NCBI RefSeq assembly: GCF_900636365.1
Contig: NZ_LR134266.1
Location: 1,687,501-1,751,500 of the forward strand
Length of the DNA stretch: 64,000 bases
Reading direction: 5' to 3'
DNA from: Streptococcus viridans
Lineage (GTDB): Bacteria > Bacillota > Bacilli > Lactobacillales > Streptococcaceae
The translations under genes were made by a program, and so were the position numbers. The notes beneath the pieces are model-generated. The model was not told the origin of the DNA, did not search any database, and saw only the letters and a program-made list of their open reading frames with translations. Shown in pieces: positions 1-7,259 of this stretch. How positions within the stretch are numbered: position 1 is the stretch's first letter; every line of letters begins with the position of its first letter.

Positions 1-603
1 TTCCAACATGATTTCTTCTGACAATTCTTTGGCACCAGACTCTACCATGTTGATAGCGTGCTTAGTACCAGCTACTGTCAATTCAAGAAGAGAGCGCTCG
101 GCTTGTTCTTGCGTTGGGTTGATGATGATTTCCCCATCCACATACCCCACTTGTACCCCAGCAATTGGACCGTCAAACGGAATATCTGAGATAGAAAGGG
201 CCAAGGATGAACCAAACATAGCTGCCATTGGTGCAGATGCATTTTCATCGTACGAAAGGACCGTATTGATGACTTGCACTTCGTTACGGAAGCCTTCCGC
301 AAACATTGGACGGATTGGACGGTCAATCAAACGCGCTGTCAAAGTCGCATCTGTTGAAGGACGTCCTTCCCGTTTCATAAAGCCACCAGGAAACTTCCCA
401 GCTGCATACATTTTTTCTTCGTAGTTGACTTGAAGCGGGAAGAAATCCCCAGTTGCCATCTTCTTAGACATAACGGCTGCCGTCAAGACAGTTGACTCAC
501 CGTAACGTACCACAACAGAGCCATTTGCTTGCTTAGCAACCTGGCCAGTCTCTACGATCAACTCACGACCCGCAAAAGTCGTTTGAAACACATGTTTTGC
601 CAT
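1..603 (-). CDS. pnp: Polyribonucleotide nucleotidyltransferase (PNPase), N-terminal part
   Basis: The first 201 residues of PNPase are visible; the rest lies beyond the left edge. The enzyme degrades RNA 3' to 5' by phosphorolysis in the cytoplasm and works with other RNases in mRNA turnover. The protein starts [20 protein letters not shown] and contains the conserved first RNase PH-like core, including the stretches [16 protein letters not shown] and [12 protein letters not shown]. The ATG at 603 follows an AAAGGGG ribosome site. A TATAAT -10 lies at 628-633 (minus) with a poor -35. An array of R1 repeats sits immediately upstream, antisense to the expected leader. rpsO, a usual pnp neighbour, is about 6 kb away here. 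Confidence 0.97.
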   Translation of the reverse strand, partial: MAKHVFQTTFAGRELIVETGQVAKQANGSVVVRYGESTVLTAAVMSKKMATGDFFPLQVNYEEKMYAAGKFPGGFMKREGRPSTDATLTARLIDRPIRPMFAEGFRNEVQVINTVLSYDENASAPMAAMFGSSLALSISDIPFDGPIAGVQVGYVDGEIIINPTQEQAERSLLELTVAGTKHAINMVESGAKELSEEIMLE

Positions 604-650
604 TTTAATCCCCTTTGGATTGATAAAATTATACGACTTGCCTACAAAAA

Positions 651-763
651 TCAGGATACAAAGGGCGTGAAGAATCCCGTATAAAAATAGGAGATTGACG
701 CAGTGTGCCACGCACACTAGGAAATCTATCTTTTTCACTAGGGATTTAGCCCGTGTTCAACTA
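651..763 (+). repeat. R1 structured repeat, copy a (first of tandem array)
   Basis: First unit of a tandem array that fills the pnp upstream region. It has the family's conserved pieces in order: tcaggatacaaaggg, AAAAATAGGA, GACGCAG, CTAGGAA, TATCTTTTT and CCCGTGTTCAA. The outer stem pairs GGGC/AATCCC with GGGATT/GCCC. The inner hairpin pairs AGATT with AATCT and GTGTG with CACAC. The stem bases differ from other copies but still pair. No protein is encoded. Confidence 0.8.
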
Positions 764-874
764 TCAAGATACTAAGGCCGTCAAAAGCAAAGTAAAAATA
801 GGAAACTGACGAAGTCTTCGATGAAGACAAGACAGTTTATCTTTTTTACACGGCTTTTAGGCCGGGTTCAATTA
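764..874 (+). repeat. R1 structured repeat, copy b
   Basis: Second tandem unit, starting 113 bases after copy a. Outer stem: GGCC and AAAAGC pair with GCTTTT and GGCC. Inner hairpin: AAACTG pairs with CAGTTT, and GTCTTC pairs with GAAGAC around a three-base loop. It ends in GGGTTCAATTA, the same terminal motif as the other copies. Confidence 0.8.
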
Positions 875-1040
875 CTCAAGATATTTTGGACGGTTCGGCT
901 TGCCGAACATTTCTGTAGAAAAATAGGAAGGTGACGCCGCACTCGATGAGTGCTAGGAAGCTTATCTTTTTTCCTAAGAAATGAGGCCAAAATTCAATTA
1001 ATCAAGATACTAAGGCCTTAAACCGCTTAACGAAATATGG
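875..1040 (+). repeat. R1 structured repeat, copy c plus truncated copy d
   Basis: Copy c covers 875-1000. It carries an extra small hairpin near its 5' end (GTTCGGC facing GCCGAAC), and its inner stem is GCACTC/GAGTGC. A fourth start (atcaagatactaaggcc) follows directly at 1001 but loses similarity after about 40 bases, so it is a 5' fragment. The remaining sequence to the lipoprotein terminator has no gene. Confidence 0.7.
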
Positions 1041-1126
1041 ATTTCAACAGCCTTTCTGTATGTTATATCCTCATCTTTGTATCCAAGCACGTATAACCTT
1101 TATTTTACCATATTCAAGCCCAAAAG

Positions 1127-1149
1127 AAAAAGGCTTTAAAAGCCTTTTT
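1127..1149 (-). terminator. Rho-independent terminator of the SH3b lipoprotein gene
   Basis: AAAAAGGCTTT and AAGCCTTTTT form a hairpin with T runs on both sides, 58 bases after the stop codon of the minus-strand lipoprotein gene. Confidence 0.8.
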
Positions 1150-1206
1150 CGAGGAATATTTGATTTCCGCTTATTTTAAAATTCTAGAGCTAGATATAGC
1201 TACCGT

Positions 1207-2706
1207 CTATTTTCCATTCCACACATTTTCTTTACTAACGACATAGAATCGCGTTTTATGTTCTCCACCTGAATATTCTTTCTTACTCCGCTTCAACACA
1301 TAGCGCTCAAAAGGTTGAGAAGATGTCTTCACTCTAGTTGTTACTGTAACAGTATCATTCTCAACGACCCACTCATCCACTGAAGGAATGACAACCGCTG
1401 GACCAGCGCCTCCTCGTCCTCCAGGAACAAATTCAAAAAATTTCTTATCTTTCGAAGAGTATATCCAGCCTTGTTTTCTTTCTTTCGCAAGTTGAATTAA
1501 CTGATCTGTAGTCATAGACTGAATGGATTCTGATGTTTCTTTAGCTTCCAATTTTTTAATGACATTTGCAAGTTGATAGGTGTCCGGAGTATAAGTATTG
1601 AAATAATCTAAGAACATCCCCTCTGTATAAGAATAGATACCACTATGGTCATTTGATAAGTCTAATATAAAGGTTGGTTTGACCAATCTAGAATACATTA
1701 GAGCATACCCGTTCTCTACTACCGAGTGGATATCCTCTTGATCTTCCGCACTCAATCCTTTAACAGTGGATGCATTTCCTCCTTCCACTTTCGTCGTAAA
1801 TTCAAGCGCGATCCAACCTTGACCAGATTGGAGCTTGCCCCAGGTATAACCGTCAGCTGAAACTGTCTCTGTGATCGTGTAAACACCTTGCGGGATTGTT
1901 CCTACTTCCTCTCCATTGATCGATGCTTCTTTACGAATCCGAAGATCTGAGACTCCTACACGGACTTGAAAACTACTTGTTTGCTGCTCTGAGTTACTTG
2001 CTTGGCTGGTCGCCTTCTTACCGGTCTCTAGTTCTTTCCATTCAAATTTTGCTTGATCCAATTCTTTTGCTGTAATCCCTAAGGCTTGTTCTGGCTTCTG
2101 GCCGTCCCCATTTTTTATTTGGATCTGATTGACAGTCTCAAGCTTTCCTTTTTGGAACCTGTAATGGATCAGATCTACCTCTGGTTGAAGAGACGAAAAG
2201 CTAGCATAAATGACCGAGCCATCCTCAAAAATTTGGAAACCTGAACGTGAGCCACCAGAGGAAGCCACAAAAGCTGTATGTAATAATTCTGGTTTCTGAC
2301 CTTTTAGATAATAAATCGCTGAGACTGTTTGGCCGTTTCCAATCAAGAGCTCATCCCGTCCATCCTTATCCAAATCCATATAAAAATAGGAAAGGTTAGG
2401 TTTACTCCCCAGAGTTTGAAGATACATGGCATAGACATACTCATCAGATTGAGAATCTATTTCTTTTAGTTTAGTCGCTAGACCTGCACTATCACCTACC
2501 TCGATAGCCCTAGAGTAAGCCTGATAACGTTCAAGAACTGTTTGATAGTACTCATGACCAGACGATGTCTTCTTGGAACTTTTTCCATCTGCTACTTCAC
2601 TCTGAACTGTAGAAGGTTGCGTCCTAGGACGTCGCTTAGGCCCACATGCCACCATAGTTAACAAGGTCATCGCTGTCAAGCTAACTTTATAGATTTTTTT
2701 CATCAT
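1207..2706 (-). CDS. Predicted lipoprotein with bacterial SH3 domain
   Basis: A 499-residue exported protein of unknown exact role. The N-terminus is a lipoprotein signal: two lysines, a hydrophobic run and TMVAC, with Cys21 as the likely lipidated residue. This predicts anchoring on the outer face of the membrane. A low-complexity Ser/Thr/Lys linker follows. Residues of roughly 245-310 resemble a bacterial SH3 (SH3_3) domain, with VRVGVSDLRIRKEAS, GTIPQGVYTI and GWIALEF, a fold that often binds peptidoglycan. The first half contains DLDKDGRDELLIG, typical of a calcium-binding-like or beta-propeller-like repeat. The C-terminal third is not recognised. It is a single gene with its own terminator, divergent from pepF. 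Confidence 0.75.
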   Translation of the reverse strand: MMKKIYKVSLTAMTLLTMVACGPKRRPRTQPSTVQSEVADGKSSKKTSSGHEYYQTVLERYQAYSRAIEVGDSAGLATKLKEIDSQSDEYVYAMYLQTLGSKPNLSYFYMDLDKDGRDELLIGNGQTVSAIYYLKGQKPELLHTAFVASSGGSRSGFQIFEDGSVIYASFSSLQPEVDLIHYRFQKGKLETVNQIQIKNGDGQKPEQALGITAKELDQAKFEWKELETGKKATSQASNSEQQTSSFQVRVGVSDLRIRKEASINGEEVGTIPQGVYTITETVSADGYTWGKLQSGQGWIALEFTTKVEGGNASTVKGLSAEDQEDIHSVVENGYALMYSRLVKPTFILDLSNDHSGIYSYTEGMFLDYFNTYTPDTYQLANVIKKLEAKETSESIQSMTTDQLIQLAKERKQGWIYSSKDKKFFEFVPGGRGGAGPAVVIPSVDEWVVENDTVTVTTRVKTSSQPFERYVLKRSKKEYSGGEHKTRFYVVSKENVWNGK

Positions 2707-2837
2707 ATACTCCCTAAAACTTTCTCCATTTTATTATACCAAAAGAAGGTAAAAATGCTAGAAAATCCTTGTTTTCTTATTGAATCAGTCAGGCTTTGAT
2801 AAGATCCTCCATTCGCCTATCATTCTGCCCCCTTTTC

Positions 2838-2846
2838 TGCTATACT
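2838..2846 (+). promoter_or_regulatory. Extended -10 promoter of pepF
   Basis: TGCTATACT is an extended -10 (TGn plus TATACT) about 32 bases before the pepF start. No convincing -35 is seen at 17 bases, as is common for extended -10 promoters. Confidence 0.5.
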
Positions 2847-2878
2847 AAGTATAGCCAATTGATCAAAAGGAGAACACT

Positions 2879-4675
2879 ATGGAATTAAAAAAACGTTCAG
2901 AATTTCCTGAGAACGAACTCTGGGACCTCACAGCCCTCTATCAAGACCAGGAAGACTTCTTGCGTGCCATCGAAAAGACTCGCGAGGAAATCAATGAATT
3001 CGTTCGTAACTACAAGGGCAAGCTCCACACTTTTGAAGACTTTGAAGCTGCCTTTACAGTCTTTGAACAAATTCAGATCCAACTCAGCCACATTGGTAAC
3101 TACAGCTTTATGCCCCAAACGACGGACTTTGGCGATGAAGCTTTTGCAGAGATTGCTCAAGCAGGGATGGATTTCGAAACTTGGGCCAGCGTCGAACTTT
3201 CCTTCTTTGATGATGCTTTGGTCGAAGCAGATGAAGAAGTCCTTGAACGTCTCGGACAACTCCCTCACCTCACTTATGCTATTCGTCAGGCTAAAATCAA
3301 AAAAGCTCACTACTTGGGAGCTGACGTGGAAAAGACTTTGACCAATCTCGGTGAAGTCTTCTACGGACCGCAAGACATCTATACCAAGATGCGGGCAGGT
3401 GACTTTGAAATGGCTGATTTTGAAGTGGATGGAAAAGTCTACAAGAATAGCTTTGTTACCTATGAAAATTTCTACCAAAACCATGAGAATGCCGAAGTCC
3501 GTGAAAAAGCCTTTCGTTCTTTCTCAGAAGGTCTCCGCAAGCACCAAAACACGGCTGCTGCTACCTATCTAGCTCAAGTCAAGTCTGAAAAACTGATTGC
3601 AGATATGCGGGGCTACGACTCTGTCTTTGACTATCTCCTAGCTGAGCAGGAAGTGGATCGTTCTATGTTTGACCGTCAGATTGACCTGATCATGAAGGAC
3701 TTCGCACCGGTTGCTCAAAAATTCCTCAAACATGTAGCCAAGGTCAACGGCCTTGAAAAAATGACTTTCGCCGATTGGAAGTTGGATTTGGACAGTGCGC
3801 TCAACCCAGATGTTACTATTGACGATGCCTATGACTTGGTCATGAAATCTGTGGCACCTCTTGGAGAAGAATATTCCCGTGAAATCGCCCGCTACCAAAC
3901 CGAACGCTGGGTCGACTTTGCGGCCAATGAAGGCAAGGATTCCGGTGGTTATGCCGCTGACCCATACCGTGTCCACCCTTATGTCCTCATGAGTTGGACA
4001 GGGCGTATGAGCGATGTTTATACCCTGATCCACGAAATTGGACACTCTGGTCAATTCATCTTCTCAGACAACAACCAAAGCTACTTCAACGCCCACATGT
4101 CGACCTACTATGTGGAAGCTCCTTCAACCTTTAACGAGCTCCTTCTTAGCGACTATTTGGAACACCAGTTTGACGATCCGCGTCAAAAACGCTTTGCCCT
4201 AGCACATCGTTTGACAGACACCTACTTCCACAACTTCATCACCCACTTGTTGGAAGCAGCCTTCCAACGCAAAGTTTACACCTTGATCGAAGAAGGTGGC
4301 ACCTTCGGTGCTAGCAAGCTCAACAGCATCATGAAGGAAGTCCTGACAGAGTTCTGGGGAGATGCCGTTGAAATCGATGACGACGCAGCCTTGACCTGGA
4401 TGCGCCAAAGCCACTACTACATGGGGCTTTACAGCTATACCTACTCAGCTGGCCTAGTTATCTCAACAGCAGGGTACTTGCATTTGAAGAACTCCGAAAA
4501 CGGAGCTAAAGATTGGCTAGACCTCCTCAAATCAGGCGGCAGCAAGACCCCACTTGAGTCTGCTATGATTATCGGAGCAGATATTTCGACTGACAAACCA
4601 CTTCGCGATACGATTCAGTTCCTTTCAGACACTGTGGATCAAATCATTGCCTACAGCGCAGAATTGGGAGAATAA
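2879..4675 (+). CDS. pepF: Oligoendopeptidase F
   Basis: A cytoplasmic zinc metallopeptidase of family M3B that cuts short peptides, feeding amino acid recycling and peptide processing. It has 598 residues, the normal length for PepF. The zinc site HEIGH is at residues 385-389 within TLIHEIGHSGQFIF. The downstream stretch STYYVEAPSTFNELLL supplies the conserved second glutamate region. The ATG at 2879 follows an AAAAGGAG ribosome site. No clear terminator follows, and the DUF2785-type gene starts 54 bases later, so read-through is likely. Confidence 0.95.
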   Translation: MELKKRSEFPENELWDLTALYQDQEDFLRAIEKTREEINEFVRNYKGKLHTFEDFEAAFTVFEQIQIQLSHIGNYSFMPQTTDFGDEAFAEIAQAGMDFETWASVELSFFDDALVEADEEVLERLGQLPHLTYAIRQAKIKKAHYLGADVEKTLTNLGEVFYGPQDIYTKMRAGDFEMADFEVDGKVYKNSFVTYENFYQNHENAEVREKAFRSFSEGLRKHQNTAAATYLAQVKSEKLIADMRGYDSVFDYLLAEQEVDRSMFDRQIDLIMKDFAPVAQKFLKHVAKVNGLEKMTFADWKLDLDSALNPDVTIDDAYDLVMKSVAPLGEEYSREIARYQTERWVDFAANEGKDSGGYAADPYRVHPYVLMSWTGRMSDVYTLIHEIGHSGQFIFSDNNQSYFNAHMSTYYVEAPSTFNELLLSDYLEHQFDDPRQKRFALAHRLTDTYFHNFITHLLEAAFQRKVYTLIEEGGTFGASKLNSIMKEVLTEFWGDAVEIDDDAALTWMRQSHYYMGLYSYTYSAGLVISTAGYLHLKNSENGAKDWLDLLKSGGSKTPLESAMIIGADISTDKPLRDTIQFLSDTVDQIIAYSAELGE

Positions 4676-4729
4676 ACTCCTCTACAGCTAATTCTAAAAT
4701 AAGCTAGTAGAAATGCAGAGGTGCTAGTG

Positions 4730-5521
4730 ATGTATCAAGAATTACAAAGTAAAGCGACAGAAGAAAAACCAAGCTTTAGTCAAGAAGAAATCCAGTGGTT
4801 GCTAGAACATTTGGGAGATCCCTCGCCCGAAATTCGCGATGATCTCGTTTTTACCAGCTTGGCTAGAGGGATTCAAGAAGAACTGTTTACACAGGAACAG
4901 TTTCATTTCATTGCTGAGACGATCTCGTCCAATGAAGGAGTAGAAAAAGAGATTGATAAGATTGGGCTATCAACACTTGAGCGTTCTTTTAAAGCCCTTG
5001 TTTATGCCAACCTTTTATCTGCAGATGCTAATCCGCAATCAATTTTTTATCAAAGATTAAAAGCCGATATAAGATATATTTTACTGGATCAAGGTTTACA
5101 TTATCTTTTAAAAGAAAAGGATACAACAGGTTTTTCCAGCCAGTATGGCTGGGTTCACGCTGTTGCGCATGGAGCTGATCTTTTGACAGAAGTAGTTTGT
5201 CATCCAGACTTTCCTAATGACAAAGTTCATGAAGGATTGAACATACTTGGCCAAGTCTTTAGAAGAATTTCAATTCGTTTTACCGATGATGAGGATTGGC
5301 GTTTAGCTAGAGTGCTCTATGAACCTATTTTGCAAGGAAAAATCGAGCAAGAACAAGTAGCTTCTTGGATAAAGACGCTTGACTTTCCAATAGAAGAAAG
5401 GGAAGATTTTTATAAATTTTCCAACCTTAGATCCTGTCTGTTAGAAGTCTATATTCAACTTGACCAAAGAAACTTTTTACAAGATGAGTTAAAAGTGGCC
5501 ATTCAATCTTTTCAATACTAA
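4730..5521 (+). CDS. DUF2785-type conserved protein
   Basis: A soluble, mostly helical protein of 263 residues resembling the DUF2785 family, whose biochemical role is unknown. There is no signal peptide or membrane segment. Recognisable parts are WLLEHLGDPSPEIRDDLVF near the start and QYGWVHAVAHGADLL in the middle, a conserved histidine-containing segment. The ATG at 4730 is preferred over an upstream GTG at 4721, because the AGAGG ribosome site at 4716-4721 is 8 bases before the ATG. It lies just behind pepF and ahead of a good terminator, so the two are probably co-transcribed. Confidence 0.75.
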   Translation: MYQELQSKATEEKPSFSQEEIQWLLEHLGDPSPEIRDDLVFTSLARGIQEELFTQEQFHFIAETISSNEGVEKEIDKIGLSTLERSFKALVYANLLSADANPQSIFYQRLKADIRYILLDQGLHYLLKEKDTTGFSSQYGWVHAVAHGADLLTEVVCHPDFPNDKVHEGLNILGQVFRRISIRFTDDEDWRLARVLYEPILQGKIEQEQVASWIKTLDFPIEEREDFYKFSNLRSCLLEVYIQLDQRNFLQDELKVAIQSFQY

Positions 5522-5591
5522 CTGTTGATAGTGAAAGTTAAACTCTCCAAAATATTCTAAGTCACTTTTCGTGAAAAGATTATTGAAGATA

Positions 5592-5634
5592 AAAGAGCCT
5601 TGCTCCTCATATAAAAGGACAGGGCTCTTTCTTT
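5592..5634 (+). terminator. Terminator after the DUF2785-type gene
   Basis: AAAGAGCC pairs with GGGCTCTTT around a mostly A/T loop and is followed by a T-rich tail. Confidence 0.75.
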
Positions 5635-5644
5635 GGATATAAAA

Positions 5645-5675
5645 AAGCACTCCTATTTTACCAATGGAAGTGCTT
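5645..5675 (-). terminator. Terminator of trxA
   Basis: Read on the minus strand, AAGCACTTCC pairs with GGAGTGCTT and is followed by TTTTTT. It ends 7 bases after the trxA stop codon. Confidence 0.8.
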
Positions 5676-5681
5676 AGGATA

Positions 5682-5996
5682 TTAACTCAATTCAGCCACA
5701 ATAGCCTTGATTTGTTCTGCAGTGTGAACACCAGCAACCTGTTTAACCACTTGTCCATCTTTTTTGAAAAGAAGAGTAGGGATAGACATAATACCGAAAG
5801 CACGCGCTGTATTTGGATTTTCGTCAACGTCCATTTTAACAATTTTCAAGACATCTTCTGAAAGTTCTTCAGACAATTTGTCCAAGATTGGACCTTGCAT
5901 ACGACATGGACCACACCAGGTCGCCCAGAAGTCTACCAAGACCAATCCTTCTTTCGTTTCTGCTTCAAATGTTGCGTCTGTAATTGCTTTTGCCAT
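5682..5996 (-). CDS. trxA: Thioredoxin
   Basis: A small cytoplasmic thiol-disulfide reductase of 104 residues that keeps protein cysteines reduced and donates electrons to reductases and peroxidases. The active site WCGPC is at residues 27-31 after VDFWAT. The conserved cis-proline segment SIPTLLF is present. A strong AAAGGAG ribosome site precedes the ATG. The small DUF4649-like gene lies 12 bases upstream on the same strand, so the two are probably one operon ending at the terminator at 5645-5675. Confidence 0.97.
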   Translation of the reverse strand: MAKAITDATFEAETKEGLVLVDFWATWCGPCRMQGPILDKLSEELSEDVLKIVKMDVDENPNTARAFGIMSIPTLLFKKDGQVVKQVAGVHTAEQIKAIVAELS

Positions 5997-6008
5997 TGTT
6001 TTTCTCCT

Positions 6009-6233
6009 TTAGTTTTTGTATTGTTCCAGGTCTTGCTTCATCAAATAGAAGAAGACATCTCCGTAAGTTCCATGGTATTCGAGTTCGTGCCCATTATAGG
6101 TCAATTTTTGTACGGGATAGTAATCCGCTACACCGATCAAGCAGGTCTGTTGGGAGCGTTCAAATTCTTCATAGGAATCAAAATGCATGACTCTTTCTTG
6201 TTTTGCACCATCTAGATATGTAATATCAATCAT
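6009..6233 (-). CDS. DUF4649-like small protein
   Basis: A 74-residue soluble protein that looks like the streptococcal DUF4649 family; its function is unknown. It starts MIDITYLDGAKQERVMHFDS and is rich in aromatic and acidic residues, with no membrane segment. It lies 12 bases upstream of trxA in the same direction, which suggests co-expression, but no redox motif (CxxC) is present; it has a single cysteine. Confidence 0.7.
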   Translation of the reverse strand: MIDITYLDGAKQERVMHFDSYEEFERSQQTCLIGVADYYPVQKLTYNGHELEYHGTYGDVFFYLMKQDLEQYKN

Positions 6234-6346
6234 ATCGATAACCTCTATTTCTTAAGATGTGTCTATTGTAACTCTGTTAATTACATCTGTCAAATAAAAC
6301 GACTTACTCAGAATCATGAATCTTGTCCGAAAAAAGATAACCAAAA

Positions 6347-6368
6347 AGCCCTCTGAATTCAGAGGGCT
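6347..6368 (-). terminator. Perfect palindrome, likely minus-strand terminator
   Basis: AGCCCTCTGAA is followed directly by its reverse complement, and a short T run follows on the minus strand. It is the second hairpin after rpsO, so it is either a back-up terminator or the end of a small transcript. Confidence 0.55.
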
Positions 6369-6434
6369 CCATTCTTGCTGGATAAAACGTTTCTAGACAA
6401 GGCGCCGAGCCGAAGATTGTACTGAAATTCTAGT

Positions 6435-6477
6435 AAAAAAGAAAAGCTACTCTACAATAGAGTAACTTTTCTTTTTT
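6435..6477. terminator. Bidirectional terminator after rpsO
   Basis: A long hairpin, AAAAAAGAAAAG-TACTCTA facing TAGAGTA-CTTTTCTTTTTT with one mismatch. The A run and T run make it usable on both strands. It follows rpsO and R1 copy f on the minus strand. Confidence 0.8.
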
Positions 6478-6480
6478 GTA

Positions 6481-6599
6481 TTCAATCGAACACGGCCTAA
6501 GCACTTGGCAAAAAAGATAAAATTTCCTAGAAACCGAGATTTCTTCGTCAATTTTCCTATTTTTGCTTTGTGCTTTCGACGGCCTTTGTATCTTGAATT
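6481..6599 (-). repeat. R1 structured repeat, copy f, joined to the rpsO stop codon
   Basis: On the minus strand this reads tcaagatacaaaggccgtc, AAAAATAGGAAAATT, GACGAAG, CTAGGAAATTTT, ATCTTTTTT and GGCCGTGTTC, the full R1 order. The outer stem GGCC/AAGCAC pairs with GTGCTT/GGCC, and the inner stem AAAATT pairs with AATTTT. It overlaps the rpsO TAA, so it is transcribed as part of the rpsO 3' untranslated region. Confidence 0.8.
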
Positions 6600-6867
6600 A
6601 ACGACGAAGTCCAAGAGAGTTGATTAACTCACGGTAACGGTTAACGTCGTTCTTACGAAGGTAAGCCAACAAGTTACGACGGCGACCGATTTTCTTCATC
6701 AAACCACGGTAAGTTGCGTGGTCTTTTTTGTGTTGTTTGATGTGGTCGTTCAAGTGGTTGATTTCCCAAGTAAGGACAGCAACTTGTACTTCTACTGAAC
6801 CAGTGTCACCTTCGTGACGTGCGTATTGTGCAATGATTTCATTTTTTTTCTCTTTTGAGATTGCCAT
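6598..6867 (-). CDS. rpsO: 30S ribosomal protein S15
   Basis: The 89-residue S15 protein, which binds the central domain of 16S rRNA early in small-subunit assembly. It starts [20 protein letters not shown] and has the typical [19 protein letters not shown] and [12 protein letters not shown] segments. The ATG at 6867 is chosen because AAAGGAG lies just upstream and it gives the family length. A well-formed promoter and a leader of about 84 bases precede it. R1 copy f and a terminator follow it. Confidence 0.98.
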   Translation of the reverse strand: MAISKEKKNEIIAQYARHEGDTGSVEVQVAVLTWEINHLNDHIKQHKKDHATYRGLMKKIGRRRNLLAYLRKNDVNRYRELINSLGLRR

Positions 6868-6951
6868 GATAAGCTCCTTTTCTTTATGCTCTATCCGAGA
6901 GGCAGGTCTGGCATAGCCTGCTACCAAGAAAGAGTTAGTTGTCTATTCGAC
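6868..6951 (-). promoter_or_regulatory. rpsO leader, possible S15 autoregulatory RNA
   Basis: The expected transcript leader between the promoter and rpsO contains GCAGG and CCTGC arms (about 6900-6922) that can form a hairpin before the ribosome site. S15 autoregulation through leader RNA is established in several bacteria, but I cannot match this to a named class. The regulatory role is an inference. Confidence 0.4.
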
Positions 6952-6957
6952 CTATTC

Positions 6958-6986
6958 ATTCTACCAAGATTTCATCTTTCTGTCAA
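6958..6986 (-). promoter_or_regulatory. rpsO promoter
   Basis: On the minus strand TTGACA, a 17-base spacer and TAGAAT form a near-consensus housekeeping sigma promoter. The start of transcription would be near 6951. Confidence 0.85.
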
Positions 6987-7063
6987 ACACTTATGCTCCC
7001 TTAAAAAGACATTAATATGAATCTTTTGAATCATGTATTCTAGAAGTCCTTAAACAGAAAAAA

Positions 7064-7238
7064 GAAGCTGGGACAAAAGCCCTAGCCTCTCAATTGTCTT
7101 TGGATTATCGAGCAAGACGCAGTGGTTGAGTGGGCTCTACTACGCTGATTTCATCAGCTTTTACAGCCCTACTCAACTGTGCGGAGGTGGGACGACGAAA
7201 TCGAATTCTAACGAATTACCGATTTCTGTCCCACTCTC
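7064..7238 (+). repeat. 175-bp three-hairpin element, copy 1
   Basis: One of five copies, all exactly 175 bp. It starts GAAGCTGGGACAAAAG and ends TTTCTGTCCCACTCTC. Three hairpins follow one another: GGGACAAAAGCCC near the start; GTTGAGTGGGCT facing AGCCCTACTCAAC with an inner GCTGATTTCATCAGC; and GTGGGAC facing GTCCCAC. It lies 21 bases after the stop codon of the adhesin gene on the minus strand and probably terminates it. A 36-codon open frame inside it is not a gene. Confidence 0.9.
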
Positions 7239-7259
7239 AATTTATTTCCATTGTAGTTG

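Noticed and set aside
645-1040. Tandem repeats that at first look like a CRISPR array
   Set aside because: Units are about 112-126 bp, have no short identical repeats separated by unique spacers, and form covarying hairpins. No cas genes are present.
2897-3484. Long open frame antisense to pepF (195 codons)
   Set aside because: It mirrors the codon pattern of pepF, has no ribosome site and no recognisable domain.
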